A stretch of DNA of 64,000 bases, taken from NCBI GenBank assembly GCA_900290095.1, contig OKQS01000001.1, forward strand, positions 550,431-614,430, given 5' to 3'. Position numbers and translations under genes: made by a program. Of this stretch, positions 52,206 through 61,334 are shown piece after piece (the first letter of the stretch is position 1; every line of letters starts with the position of its first letter). Source of the DNA: Khoudiadiopia massiliensis (GTDB lineage: Bacteria > Bacillota > Clostridia > Tissierellales > Peptoniphilaceae). A model generated the notes under the pieces. The model was not told where the DNA came from. It did not search any database and saw only the letters and a program-made list of their open reading frames with translations.

Positions 52206-53429
52206 TTAGTCTTCACGAACTAATGGCATTGACATGCAGCGTGGGCCGCCTCTACCTACTGTAAGGTTGGAAGCGTCAAGTTTGAGAACCTCGAATCCGG
52301 CTTTCTCAAGACTTGCATTTGTTACGTCGTTGCGTTCATAAACAACAACTTTGCCCGGAGCAATTGTCAGGGTGTTTGAACCGTCGTTCCACTGTTCACG
52401 CTCTGCAGCACAGCTGTCTCCGGCACCGCATGGGAAGAGACGAACTTTGTCGATTCCGAGAATATTTGCAAGAATCTCTGCAAGCTCACCGTGGTGTTCT
52501 TCAACATGAACTGTCTCATTGTCACCTGCTGTGAGTTCGAATACCTGCAGGGTCTGCAGAATCTCAGGATGATATGTGAATGCATCGTGATCGATCATTG
52601 TGAATACTGTGTCGAGATGCATGAATGCATGGCTCTCAGGAATTGTGAAAGCGATGATCTTCTTGATCTTGTTATCGACATCACCGAAGAATACATTGTG
52701 GGCCAAGATTTCGATAGCACCGGCCTGAGTTCTCTGTGAAATACCGATGAAAAGTGTTTCCTCGTTTACGTTGAAGATATCTCCACCTTCTGTGTGGAAT
52801 TTCTCATGACGTCCAAAGAGATTATGAACCTGTCCCTTATACTCAGGATGATATTTGAAGATATAGTCGCCGTAAATTGTTTCACGGTTTCTTGTTTCTG
52901 CAAACATGGTGTTTATTGAAACATTATTGCCGATTGTTGCAAACGGGTCACGTGTGAAATAAAGGTTCGGCATTGGGTTCAGAGCCATGTAAGGACGGTC
53001 TACCATGCTTACCAAAGTGTTGGTCTTAATTTTTCCAAGTTCATGGAAAGGTACGCCGGCCATTGTCTTAACGACAAATTCCTTTTCGTCTTTGATATTG
53101 TCAAAGAATTCAAGGAGGGCTTCACGATATGCTTTTGTATATACGCCTGCGTTATCAAGATATTCCTTCAGGAAGTCTTCTTTTAAACCAGGATTTGCTT
53201 TGAGGGTCTCAGCCATCAAATCTTCCAAATAAACAACCTCAGCGCCTTCGCCTCTAAGGATGGATACGAAAGCATCATGTTCTTCTTGAGCCTTTTTCAG
53301 ATCAGGTATATCGTCAAAAAGAAGTTCTTCAAGAGTTGCTGGAGTCAAATACCTCAACTCATTTCCCGGTCTGTGTACTACCACCTTTTTCAGGGGCATA
53401 ATTTCACTGTGTACGTTAATTGGTCTCAT
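52206..53429 (-). CDS. arcA: Arginine deiminase
   Basis: Hydrolyses arginine to citrulline and ammonia. 407 residues. The substrate residues are seen in FTRDPFATIGNNVSIN, FHTEGGDIFNV and FMHLDTVFTMIDHDAF, and the catalytic Cys is C398 in GGPRCMSMPL. The ATG at 53429 is preceded by AAAGGGAAAAT. Head of the arc operon; ammonia production also gives acid resistance in many Firmicutes. Confidence 0.97.
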   Translation of the reverse strand: MRPINVHSEIMPLKKVVVHRPGNELRYLTPATLEELLFDDIPDLKKAQEEHDAFVSILRGEGAEVVYLEDLMAETLKANPGLKEDFLKEYLDNAGVYTKAYREALLEFFDNIKDEKEFVVKTMAGVPFHELGKIKTNTLVSMVDRPYMALNPMPNLYFTRDPFATIGNNVSINTMFAETRNRETIYGDYIFKYHPEYKGQVHNLFGRHEKFHTEGGDIFNVNEETLFIGISQRTQAGAIEILAHNVFFGDVDNKIKKIIAFTIPESHAFMHLDTVFTMIDHDAFTYHPEILQTLQVFELTAGDNETVHVEEHHGELAEILANILGIDKVRLFPCGAGDSCAAEREQWNDGSNTLTIAPGKVVVYERNDVTNASLEKAGFEVLKLDASNLTVGRGGPRCMSMPLVRED

Positions 53430-53510
53430 TAAATTTTCCCTTTCTACAATTTAGTAACAATAATTTTCCCGGGTCGCAAAAAGCTGATCGCTATCTCACA
53501 ACCGTCAATC

Positions 53511-53540
53511 ATTATACATGATGTAACCGAGGCTTGTAAA
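53511..53540 (-). promoter_or_regulatory. arcA promoter with cre-like site in the spacer
   Basis: TTTACA (53535-53540) and TATAAT (53511-53516) on the minus strand with an 18-base spacer. Within the spacer the plus strand reads ATGTAACCGAGGCTT (53521-53535), matching 13 of 15 positions of the CcpA cre consensus, which would block RNA polymerase when bound. Confidence 0.6.
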
Positions 53541-53604
53541 CTGAAAAAAGGTTTTCTTCACACAATTTCTTCAATTTTGAGAAAATAATGACAAAAAATA
53601 TATA

Positions 53605-53640
53605 AATCCCCCTCAAAACCGGTATTTTGAAGGGGACTTA
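53605..53640 (-). terminator. Terminator of the fru operon
   Basis: On the minus strand CCCCTTCAAAA pairs with TTTTGAGGGGG around ATACCGG-type sequence, followed by TTTATATATTTTTTG. Confidence 0.8.
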
Positions 53641-53704
53641 TCTTTAATAAATATTCTGTTTATTTATAAACTTTCACTAATAACAGCTTTACATTTGTCT
53701 TATT

Positions 53705-55585
53705 TTATTCAACAACCTTTTTCTTCAGCACTCCCAAGAGCAAGGCACTGATGGCTGATCCGGCAAGAATCGCCACCATATACATCAGCGGATTCTCAAC
53801 AACTCCGATAACCCATATGCCACCATGGGGAGCTCTCAAAGCACAGCCGAAAAGCATTGACAGAAGTCCGGTCGCGGCACTGCCGACTATGCAAGAAGGC
53901 AGGACACGGAGGGGGTCTGCTGCAGCAAATGGTATGGCACCTTCAGTTATGAATGAAAGTCCCATGATTATATTTGAAGGTATTGTTTGACGATCTTTTG
54001 CTGAATACTTGTTTTTGAACAAAAGCATTGAAATTGACAGGGCCAGGGGCGGAACCATTCCGCCGGCCATAACTGCTGCCATAACTGCGGATGAACCGTT
54101 AGCAAGTGAAGCTGTTCCAAAAACATAGGCTGCCTTGTTGATTGGGCCTCCCATATCCACAGACATCATGCCGCCAAGCAAGGCTCCCAAGAGGAGCTTG
54201 GAAGTATCGCCCATATTGTTGAGCCAATCGCTTATTGCCACGTTTACAGAAGAAAGTGGCGGGTTGAGCAGGAATATCATTATTGCCCCGATGCACAATA
54301 TTCCAAATACCGGGAAGATTAGCATGGGCTTTACACCGTCCATAGATTTGGGAAGGGGTGCGGAAATTTTTCTCAATAAGAGAATCAGATAACCGGCAAT
54401 GAAACCTGCGGCCAGGGCTCCCAAGAATCCCGATCCGCCTTCATTAGCAAGGTAGCCTCCGACAACACCTACTGCAAGTCCCGGACGGTCGGCTATACTC
54501 ATTGCTATAAATCCGGCCAAAACAGGCATCATAAATCCAAAAGCTGCTCCGCCGACATTCTTAAAGAAAGCTGCAAACGGTGTGTTTGATCCGAAATTGG
54601 CCGGATCAATTGTGTAATCATCCAATAGGAAAGCCAATGCAATGAGGATTCCTCCTCCTACAACGAATGGCAACATATGAGAAACACCGTTCATGAGGTG
54701 CTTGTATATGGTTTGTCCAACAGTTGAGCTTTGCTTCTCTTCGTGTTTTATTTCCCCACTGGCCTTATATGGTTTGTTGGATTCGCTTAGAACCCTGTCA
54801 ATCAGTTCCTTTGGCTTATTGATCCCGTCTGCAACCTTGGTGTCAACAATCTTTTTGCCATTGAAACGCGTCTTTTCCACACTGACATCACAAGCAATGA
54901 TAATACCCTTGGCGTTTTGTATTTCTTCTTCAGTTAATGCGTTTTCAATTCCTGTGGATCCGTGGGTTTCAGCTTTAAGGCTGTAGCCCATTTCCTTTGC
55001 CTTATTTGCAAGGGACTCGGCTGCCATATAAGTGTGGGCTATTCCTGTCGGGCACCCTGTTACAGCCAAGAGATCATAAGCTGATCCTGTGGAATTTCCC
55101 ATAACGCCCTTGAAATCCTCAGGGAATTTTTCCTTTTCTTTTTCTTCGATGATCTTTAAGAAGGCATCTTCATCAGCAGCCCCCAAAAGATCCCTTCTGA
55201 AGGTCTCATCCATGAGCATGGTTGAGAGGCGTGAGAGCACCTTGAGGTGTTCATCGTTGGAGTTCTCAGGTACGGCAATCAGGAAAAAGAGCTTGGTTGC
55301 TTCCCCGTCCAAAGATTCAAAATCTGTTCCCTCAGGAACTGTCATAGCCGCTAGCTGGGCTTTAATGACTCCACTCGACTTGGCGTGAGGTATAGCGACC
55401 CCCTCACCTATTCCTGTTGTTCCCGATTCTTCCCTGGCAAGAACATCCTTCATATATACGTCCTTGTCTTTGATTGCTCCGGTCTTGTCCATCAATGCCG
55501 TTAATCTTTCAATCAGTTCGACCTTTGTACCGGCTTTTTGATTTAGGGCAATCCCTTCTTTTTTCAGCAATTCCGTGATTTTCAT
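53705..55585 (-). CDS. fruA: PTS fructose transporter, IIABC fused
   Basis: 626 residues in the order IIA (1-150, phospho-His H67 in VAIPHAKS), IIB (about 168-265, phospho-Cys C178 in TGCPTGIAHTYM) and IIC (about 290-626, nine or so transmembrane helices, with MSVDMGGPINKAAYVFGT). Imports fructose as fructose-1-phosphate. CGGGAGGTAG precedes the ATG, three bases after fruK. Confidence 0.95.
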   Translation of the reverse strand: MKITELLKKEGIALNQKAGTKVELIERLTALMDKTGAIKDKDVYMKDVLAREESGTTGIGEGVAIPHAKSSGVIKAQLAAMTVPEGTDFESLDGEATKLFFLIAVPENSNDEHLKVLSRLSTMLMDETFRRDLLGAADEDAFLKIIEEKEKEKFPEDFKGVMGNSTGSAYDLLAVTGCPTGIAHTYMAAESLANKAKEMGYSLKAETHGSTGIENALTEEEIQNAKGIIIACDVSVEKTRFNGKKIVDTKVADGINKPKELIDRVLSESNKPYKASGEIKHEEKQSSTVGQTIYKHLMNGVSHMLPFVVGGGILIALAFLLDDYTIDPANFGSNTPFAAFFKNVGGAAFGFMMPVLAGFIAMSIADRPGLAVGVVGGYLANEGGSGFLGALAAGFIAGYLILLLRKISAPLPKSMDGVKPMLIFPVFGILCIGAIMIFLLNPPLSSVNVAISDWLNNMGDTSKLLLGALLGGMMSVDMGGPINKAAYVFGTASLANGSSAVMAAVMAGGMVPPLALSISMLLFKNKYSAKDRQTIPSNIIMGLSFITEGAIPFAAADPLRVLPSCIVGSAATGLLSMLFGCALRAPHGGIWVIGVVENPLMYMVAILAGSAISALLLGVLKKKVVE

Positions 55586-55588
55586 TGT

Positions 55589-56503
55589 CTACCTCCCGGT
55601 TAATTTCTGATAAATTCCGAATGCTTCTTCTTTTGTGGCCAACTTGCTGGAAAAGGCACTGGCCGATCCGCAGCTGACCGCAAATTTAAATGATTCCACC
55701 GGACTGAAGCCCTTCTTCAGCCCATATATAAAACCGGCAACCATAGAATCGCCGGATCCTACCGTATCTACAACCTTGCCTTTTGGAGCATCAAGGAATA
55801 AACTTTCTCCATCTTGGGATATGAAATATGCTCCTTCTCCACCCATTGAAACTATTACGTTTTTTGGGCCCATGTTCATGAGCTTCCTAGCATACTCTTC
55901 AATGTCCCCATTATCCTTTATTTCAGTTTTAAAGAAATCTTCCAATTCCCTCACATTGGGCTTGACCAGGATTGGAGAAAATTCCAGGGTCTCTTCCAAG
56001 GCTTTTCCTGTGCAATCAACAACTATGGAGACTCCCTTATCTTTCAATCTTTTCATAATGATGGCGTAAAAGCCGTCACCCAGAGATGCCGGTATACTGC
56101 CGGATAGGAAGAGGTAATCGCCTTCCTTTATAGCATCAAATTTTTCCATCAAGAGGTCTATGTCTTTTTCATCCAATACCGGACCCGGACCATTTATTTC
56201 AGTTTCATGGTCGGCCTTGATTTTTGTATTTATCCTGGTAAAGCCTTTTTCAAGGAAAATAAAATCACAGGCTATCTTTTCGTCTTCTTCTAGTATTCTC
56301 TCAATTTCTTTCCCGGTAAAGCCGGCCAAGTATCCCAAAGCCATGCTTTCTTCACCAAAATTTTTCAATATCTTGCTTACATTTATTCCCTTGCCCCCGG
56401 CGCTTATACTTTCCTCAAAAGCCCTGTTGGTCTCTCCATTTTCGAGATTATTTAAGCGAATGACATGATCAATAGCTGGATTGAGTGTTAACGTGTAAAT
56501 CAT
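55589..56503 (-). CDS. fruK: 1-phosphofructokinase
   Basis: PfkB-family kinase making fructose-1,6-bisphosphate from the product of FruA. 304 residues. TLNPAIDHVIRLNNLENGET, GGKGINVSKIL and the anion-hole loop DTVGSGDSMVAGF are diagnostic. The start ATG coincides with the end of fruR (shared stop region). Confidence 0.95.
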   Translation of the reverse strand: MIYTLTLNPAIDHVIRLNNLENGETNRAFEESISAGGKGINVSKILKNFGEESMALGYLAGFTGKEIERILEEDEKIACDFIFLEKGFTRINTKIKADHETEINGPGPVLDEKDIDLLMEKFDAIKEGDYLFLSGSIPASLGDGFYAIIMKRLKDKGVSIVVDCTGKALEETLEFSPILVKPNVRELEDFFKTEIKDNGDIEEYARKLMNMGPKNVIVSMGGEGAYFISQDGESLFLDAPKGKVVDTVGSGDSMVAGFIYGLKKGFSPVESFKFAVSCGSASAFSSKLATKEEAFGIYQKLTGR

Positions 56504-57255
56504 CAGGCCTCCTTTAAATATACGATTTCTGCATATAGTTTCTGTTCTTCCCCTCTACATTCTGTTATAACCGGAATGTCTTTGTTGCTGCAGAAAGTTA
56601 CTTGTGAAACCTTCCCGAACTTGCTGCTGTCCGCCAACACATAAGCCTTCTTGCACTGTTCAATGGCTTGCGATTTGACCATTGCTTCATTAAAGTCGGG
56701 GGTTGTGAAACCTATATCTCTATGAACCCCGTTACTTCCGAAAAATCCTACTGTGAAATTAAAATTTCTTAAATACCTTTCAGCTGCAACCCCTATTATT
56801 GAATCCGTTACAAGCTTTATTTCTCCCGGCAATATGTAAACGTGTTTTTGCAGTGCGGACAGTTCCCTTGCTATACTTAAAGAGTTTGTCACAAAAGTAA
56901 GGTCTCTGGCCTGTATGAAAGCCACCATGGCTTCTACGCTTGTGCCTGCATCCAAATAAACCAGGTCATGGTCTTCGATTAATCCTGCCGCAAATTCAGC
57001 TATGGCGATCTTTTCTTTCATATTTATTTTGATCTTAGATCCCATGTCCTCTTCTCCGGTTATGTAGTCAATAGGAGAAAGGGACTTAACCCCGCCAAAA
57101 ACTTTCTTGACCTTGCCCGCTCTATCAAGCTCATTGAGGTCTCTTCTAACAGTGGCTAAGGAAGCGTCCATCTTATCAGCAATTTCAACCGTCCTAAGTG
57201 TTTTGTTTATATTAACCAGATCTATTATTTTTGCTAATCTTTCATCCTTAAGCAT
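56503..57255 (-). CDS. fruR: DeoR-family fructose operon repressor
   Basis: 250 residues from ATG 57255 (GAGGTGG upstream; the frame is open to 57297). N-terminal winged helix (TLRTVEIADKMDASLATVRR, residues about 18-40) and a C-terminal sugar-phosphate effector domain with YLDAGTSVEAM and LADSSKFGKVS. First gene of the fru operon, so it should control itself, most likely responding to fructose-1-phosphate. Confidence 0.92.
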   Translation of the reverse strand: MLKDERLAKIIDLVNINKTLRTVEIADKMDASLATVRRDLNELDRAGKVKKVFGGVKSLSPIDYITGEEDMGSKIKINMKEKIAIAEFAAGLIEDHDLVYLDAGTSVEAMVAFIQARDLTFVTNSLSIARELSALQKHVYILPGEIKLVTDSIIGVAAERYLRNFNFTVGFFGSNGVHRDIGFTTPDFNEAMVKSQAIEQCKKAYVLADSSKFGKVSQVTFCSNKDIPVITECRGEEQKLYAEIVYLKEA

Positions 57256-57298
57256 GATCCACCTCACTTTTCTTAATAATATCATTAGATGAATCACT

Positions 57299-57346
57299 AT
57301 TCAATCTTTTTTGATCGGAAACGGTCAAAATCAATCATAATTGATC
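57299..57346 (-). promoter_or_regulatory. fru operon control region with paired operators and cre-like site
   Basis: Two 16-bp sites of the form TCAATCnnnnTTGATC lie at 57301-57316 and 57331-57346, thirty bases apart. Between them the plus strand has TCGGAAACGGTCAAA (57315-57329), 13 of 15 to the CcpA cre consensus, and a minus-strand TTGACC (57323-57328) with a weak -10 over the first site. FruR and CcpA control is inferred. Confidence 0.6.
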
Positions 57347-57382
57347 ATTCATAAAGGGAAAAAAGCTTTTATAATGAATGTC

Positions 57383-57436
57383 AAAAAAAAAGGCTCCCCG
57401 TCAATTTATCTTTTAAGAAATTGACAAGGAGCCTTT
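57383..57436 (-). terminator. Terminator of argS
   Basis: AGGCTCCTTGTCAATTT pairs with AAATTGACGGGGAGCCT over 17 positions, followed by TTTTTTTT on the minus strand. Confidence 0.92.
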
Positions 57437-57458
57437 AAAATTTAAATATTATATTTTT

Positions 57459-59096
57459 TTACATTGTTTCAGGTGCTGAAACGCCGATCAGTCTCAGTCC
57501 GTTTTTAATGGTTATCTCAACGGTCTTAACAAGTGCCAAACGCTCATTTGAAAGCTCAGGCTGGTCAGGATCGTTGATCTTAACCTGTCCATAATAAGAA
57601 TGGAACTGAGATGCCAAGTTCATCAAATAGTGGCAAATCTGGTTGGGCCTTCTCTTCTCTGCAGCCCTTGCTACAACAAATGGAAAGTCATAGGCAATCT
57701 TCATGAGATTAAGTTCACTGTCCAACTGCAGACGCTTATATACCTTCTGCTTTCTTATCCATGGAGCATTCTTCAGGATACCGCAAGAACGGGCATGGGC
57801 ATACTGTATATAATATACAGGGTTTTCAGACGAATGCTTCTTGGCCAGGCCCAGGTCAAAGTCCATTTGGGATTCTATGGCATGGCTTGCAAAGAAGTAA
57901 CGTGCCGCATCAACCCCGACAGTATCGCAGAGGTTTCTTATTGTAATAGCTGTTCCGCTCCTCTTTGACATCTTGACTTCTTCACCGTCTTCAACAAGGT
58001 GGACCATCTGGATCAGGTCGACTTCAAGTTCACCCTTGTGTCCCAGAGCCTCCATGGCCGCATACATACGGTCAACGTATGAGTGGTGGTCACCGCCCCA
58101 CAAGTTTACCAACTGGCTATATCCACGGTAGAATTTAAACATATGATTGGCAATATCCGGTGTCAGATATGTGTAAGCTCCATCGCTCTTAATGAGAACC
58201 CTGTCCTTATCGTCTCCGAATTTCGTAGTCTTGAACCAGAGGGCCCCGTCTTTTTCATAGGTCATTCCCTCGGCTGCCATTGTGTCCAAGGTCTCTTTAA
58301 TCAGCGGACTCTCATATAATGACTTCTCAGAGAACCAGGAATCGAATTCGCAGCGGAAGTATTTGAGGTCACGCTCAATCTTAGCCATTTCCTCTTCATA
58401 GCCTCTCTGCATAAAGAATTCTTCTCTTCCTTCTTCTTTATGTAGCCATTCATCACCGACTTCTTTAGCTATATCTTCTCCGATTTTCTTAACGTCCTCC
58501 GCAAAGTAGCCGTCTTCCGGAATTTGAACATCTTCCCCGAAATATTGGGCATAGCGGGCATATACGGATTTTGCCAAGTTGACCATCTGGTTTCCGGCGT
58601 TGTTTATATAGTACTCACGCAAGACATCCCAGTTGCTCGCTTTTAAAAGTCTGGTTATGCAGTCTCCCCAGGCAGCGTTCCTTGCATGTCCAAGGTGAAG
58701 GTCTCCTGTGGGGTTGGCTGATACATACTCAACAAGTATGGATTTACGTTTCCCGCTATAGTTGTTTCCAAAATTATCTTTCTTATCAAATGCTTCTTTT
58801 ATTGCCTTGGATAAGAATTCGGGCTGAATTCGGAAGTTGATAAATCCCGGTCCAGCAACCTCCACGCTTCTTAACAGATCGTCGTGCTCGGCCAACTTTT
58901 GGCTGATCTGATCTGCTATTTCCTTGGGCGCCTTATGAAGGAGCTTGGGAAGCAGCATAGCAGTGTTGGTCGAGTAATCACCATTGTCCGAATTTCTTGG
59001 AATTTCAACAATAACTTCTTCCAATTCCAGGTCGTAAAGTTCCTTTACAGCAGCTGCTATTAATTCTTTTAATAGATCCTCAATTTTAACCAACAT
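57459..59096 (-). CDS. argS: Arginyl-tRNA synthetase
   Basis: 545 residues. Class I synthetase: HLGH at 134-137 in the HIGH position, NPTGDLHLGHARNA context, KMSKRSGTA as KMSKS loop, and the C-terminal ending in Met (SAPETM) typical of ArgRS. The N-terminal additional domain (residues 1-110) is present. It lies beyond the fru operon and is not part of the arc operon, though both consume arginine. Confidence 0.96.
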   Translation of the reverse strand: MLVKIEDLLKELIAAAVKELYDLELEEVIVEIPRNSDNGDYSTNTAMLLPKLLHKAPKEIADQISQKLAEHDDLLRSVEVAGPGFINFRIQPEFLSKAIKEAFDKKDNFGNNYSGKRKSILVEYVSANPTGDLHLGHARNAAWGDCITRLLKASNWDVLREYYINNAGNQMVNLAKSVYARYAQYFGEDVQIPEDGYFAEDVKKIGEDIAKEVGDEWLHKEEGREEFFMQRGYEEEMAKIERDLKYFRCEFDSWFSEKSLYESPLIKETLDTMAAEGMTYEKDGALWFKTTKFGDDKDRVLIKSDGAYTYLTPDIANHMFKFYRGYSQLVNLWGGDHHSYVDRMYAAMEALGHKGELEVDLIQMVHLVEDGEEVKMSKRSGTAITIRNLCDTVGVDAARYFFASHAIESQMDFDLGLAKKHSSENPVYYIQYAHARSCGILKNAPWIRKQKVYKRLQLDSELNLMKIAYDFPFVVARAAEKRRPNQICHYLMNLASQFHSYYGQVKINDPDQPELSNERLALVKTVEITIKNGLRLIGVSAPETM

Positions 59097-59310
59097 AATT
59101 CAATCCTTCCAAATATACGCAAATATGCCTTGTATCGTCTTACAATATTTTATAATCATACCATATTTTCATTATTCCTGTTCATTTCTTTGACAAAAAA
59201 CAGATTTTTGTACTTAGATTCGATAATTTTGTTTATGGCGATCTTCTTGAGTGTCATTATACACTAATCAGACGATATTTATTATCTTTTAAACAAATCC
59301 TTTATTGGGC
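59097..59310. other. Intergenic region between argS and tRNA-Thr
   Basis: AT-rich. Minus-strand TATAAT- and TATGAT-like boxes could serve argS. I looked for T-box features (specifier stem-loop, the GGTGGTACCGCG sequence, a leader terminator) and found none. Confidence 0.5.
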
Positions 59311-59339
59311 TTGACTAAGTTGATTTTAATCTCTATAAT
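59311..59339 (+). promoter_or_regulatory. Promoter of tRNA-Thr/tRNA-Lys
   Basis: TTGACT (59311-59316), 17-base spacer, TATAAT (59334-59339), twenty bases before the tRNA. Confidence 0.85.
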
Positions 59340-59358
59340 ATTTTTGTTACGCATTCGT

Positions 59359-59431
59359 GCTGCCTTAGCTCAGAAGGTAGAGCGCAGCCATGGTAAGGCT
59401 GAGGTCGCCGGTTCAATCCCGGCAGGCAGCT
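59359..59431 (+). tRNA. tRNA-Thr (GGT anticodon)
   Basis: 73-nt cloverleaf, acceptor GCTGCCT/AGGCAGC, anticodon GGT in ATGGTAA, T-loop GGTTCAATCCC. Confidence 0.95.
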
Positions 59432-59465
59432 TGGCTTTTCTATAATATATGGCAACTAAATATGA

Positions 59466-59538
59466 CCACCCTTAGCTCAGTTGGTAGAGCACCTGACTCT
59501 TAATCAGGGTGTCCGGGGTTCGAGTCCCCGAGGGTGGA
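59466..59538 (+). tRNA. tRNA-Lys (CTT anticodon)
   Basis: 73-nt cloverleaf, acceptor CCACCCT/AGGGTGG, anticodon CTT in CTCTTAA. Confidence 0.95.
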
Positions 59539-59543
59539 CTTAA

Positions 59544-59582
59544 AAACCGCTTGAAATCAAAAGTTTCAAGCGGCTTTTCTTT
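59544..59582 (+). terminator. Terminator after tRNA-Lys
   Basis: CCGCTTGAAA, loop TCAAAAG, TTTCAAGCGG, then CTTTTCTTTTT. Confidence 0.88.
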
Positions 59583-59708
59583 TTGCGTCTTATTGAATTG
59601 TTAGCCTTCAAATAATTTTTCCCTATTGTTGTTTTTTTATAAGCTAAGAGTACAATTAGTTTTGGTTTTGTTTGAATTTGTTTTTATATCATTTTTAGGA
59701 GGAAAGTA

Positions 59709-60056
59709 ATGCAAGCTAAAAAACAAAAATGGTTTTTAATATTGACATACAGCTCGGTATTATTGGTTTTCTTACTATATGATCCTTATGATCCCCTGCT
59801 CCACAATGAGCATAACCTTCTCCATCTTTTTAATTTTGCTTTTCTATTCCTGTTGACTATAGCTTCAATATACCTTGCCGGAAAAAATCGTCTATATCTT
59901 TGCTTTTCTTCAGCACTGATTATATTGTTGATATTAGATGAGCAGGTCTTTAGGCTGACCGGTACGGATGCAATAACCTGTATTAAGATTTGCACCGCAA
60001 TAAACATTTCGGCTGCCTATTCATATTTCAGAAAAAATGAGAATGAAAAACAATAG
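59709..60056 (+). CDS. Small polytopic membrane protein, unknown
   Basis: 115 residues from ATG 59709 with a perfect AGGAGGAAAG site. Four hydrophobic segments are likely (about 9-24, 40-57, 62-78 and 88-105), with a conserved-looking YDPYDPLLHNEHN loop between the first two. Ends in a charged tail (YFRKNENEKQ). Family not recognised. It has a terminator downstream and is monocistronic. Confidence 0.65.
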   Translation: MQAKKQKWFLILTYSSVLLVFLLYDPYDPLLHNEHNLLHLFNFAFLFLLTIASIYLAGKNRLYLCFSSALIILLILDEQVFRLTGTDAITCIKICTAINISAAYSYFRKNENEKQ

Positions 60057-60075
60057 TTGAAGATAATAAAACAAT

Positions 60076-60136
60076 AAAAAAGATTCTTTGTCATGTACGG
60101 ATTTTACCGATTGTCCAAACAAAGAGTCTTTTTTAT
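60076..60136. terminator. Bidirectional terminator
   Basis: AAAAAAGATTCTTTGT and ACAAAGAGTCTTTTTT pair around an imperfect inner stem. It serves the plus-strand membrane gene and the minus-strand gltX-cysS-rlmB-citXG-like run. Confidence 0.8.
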
Positions 60137-60151
60137 TTGCAAATATTAATC

Positions 60152-61333
60152 CTATGACAGGTCATCTTCCTTTTCGATGAGGTCAAGTAATACGGTTATT
60201 GAAATAAGGTCTCTAACACCTCTTGTTACAAGACCTTGCTTGTAAAAGAGCTCATTTAGAGTGTCCCTGTCCACATCTCCCGGAAAAACCGCCCTGTCCG
60301 CCTTGTCCTTGATTTCCTCATATAGGTCGGGTCCTGAATCAATAATGGTTGTTGTGTCGACAGTGTTGGCCAAGATGAAAAGGCTCAGGTCATCCATATT
60401 CATCCTTGTCCTGTAAAATGGCAGGGCTTGGTCCAAGACAAAGCTGAAACCCGTCATTGCCAGCTTTCTAACTCCCCCGGCCCCGTATTCCACGTAAGCC
60501 TTAATGCCGTCTGAATTTGCTCCCCCTTTAAAGTCCCTGTCCAGGCCCCTGGTCAAGTTGATGATTTCCTCGGGGATTTTTTCAAAAGCCGTCTTTCTTT
60601 CGTATATAGTTGCCAGAATTAAACTCTGAAACAAAAGCCCCTTCAATAGGCCCTGACGGCCGCTATAGTCTGAAACGGCATTCTCCATGATTCTGCCTTT
60701 TTTCCTCAGCTCCTCCAATGAAGAAATATCCGAAAAATCAATTGCGGAAAATGACCTTGTCAAAATTTCTATGCCTTGAAGGATGAGATTGAAATTATCA
60801 AGGCCCTTGGCATCTTCCCTGTTAAACAGGCAACATCCATAGCCCCTTGGCCTTGAATAGGGGACCAGGGCTGAATACAGGAAGTAGCGTGAAAACCTCA
60901 AAGGCCTGGACCCCATAGCCATGTGGGATTGAGCCATTGACTCCAGCTTCTTCCCGTCCAGGGGCCTGTTTTCCTGGCTCAGCCCCCTTATAAGGGATAT
61001 CCTGGACCCTTCAATAATCTGAAAGCGCCATGACCTTCCCAAGACATGGAATTGCTTTATCTTGTCCAGATAGGCCTTTGTAGCCGACCGGCTGTCCCTG
61101 ACCTCTATATAAAAGCTCAGGCCCCTCCGGTCAAATTCATACCTGTAGGAATAGACATCAAGCTCGTGAATTATTTTAAAAAACCCCGTAACCAAAAGAT
61201 ATACCGCAGCAGGCTTCAAGGCTTCTTCCCCGTTAGCGCATACTGAGAGCCTTATAAGGACCGGCTCATGGTCGGTCTTTAGTATTGGCATTTTCCAGCT
61301 CTGAATTTCCTCGATATATCCTGTAACAGGCAT
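60152..61333 (-). CDS. Divergent CitX-CitG-like fusion protein
   Basis: 393 residues. Residues about 15-135 follow the CitX pattern (PVLIRLSVCANG, HVLGRSWRFQII, SQENRPL), and 145-388 follow CitG, triphosphoribosyl-dephospho-CoA synthase (RYFLYSALVPYS, SLEELRKKGRIMENAV, YVEYGAGGVRKLAMTGF, ALPFYR, ANTVDTTTI, RGVRDLISITVLLDLI). CitXG fusions that build the citrate lyase prosthetic group are known. Here key residues are replaced: LGRxWD of CitX is LGRSWR, the NTHKG loop of CitG reads GRQGLLKG, and PKPGLVD is not found. No citrate lyase or malonate decarboxylase genes are near. Activity is doubtful. It starts one base after rlmB's stop. Confidence 0.7.
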   Translation of the reverse strand: MPVTGYIEEIQSWKMPILKTDHEPVLIRLSVCANGEEALKPAAVYLLVTGFFKIIHELDVYSYRYEFDRRGLSFYIEVRDSRSATKAYLDKIKQFHVLGRSWRFQIIEGSRISLIRGLSQENRPLDGKKLESMAQSHMAMGSRPLRFSRYFLYSALVPYSRPRGYGCCLFNREDAKGLDNFNLILQGIEILTRSFSAIDFSDISSLEELRKKGRIMENAVSDYSGRQGLLKGLLFQSLILATIYERKTAFEKIPEEIINLTRGLDRDFKGGANSDGIKAYVEYGAGGVRKLAMTGFSFVLDQALPFYRTRMNMDDLSLFILANTVDTTTIIDSGPDLYEEIKDKADRAVFPGDVDRDTLNELFYKQGLVTRGVRDLISITVLLDLIEKEDDLS

Positions 61334-61334
61334 C

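Noticed and set aside
59097..59358. Possible T-box leader for argS
   Set aside because: No specifier stem-loop, T-box sequence or leader terminator could be found on the minus strand.
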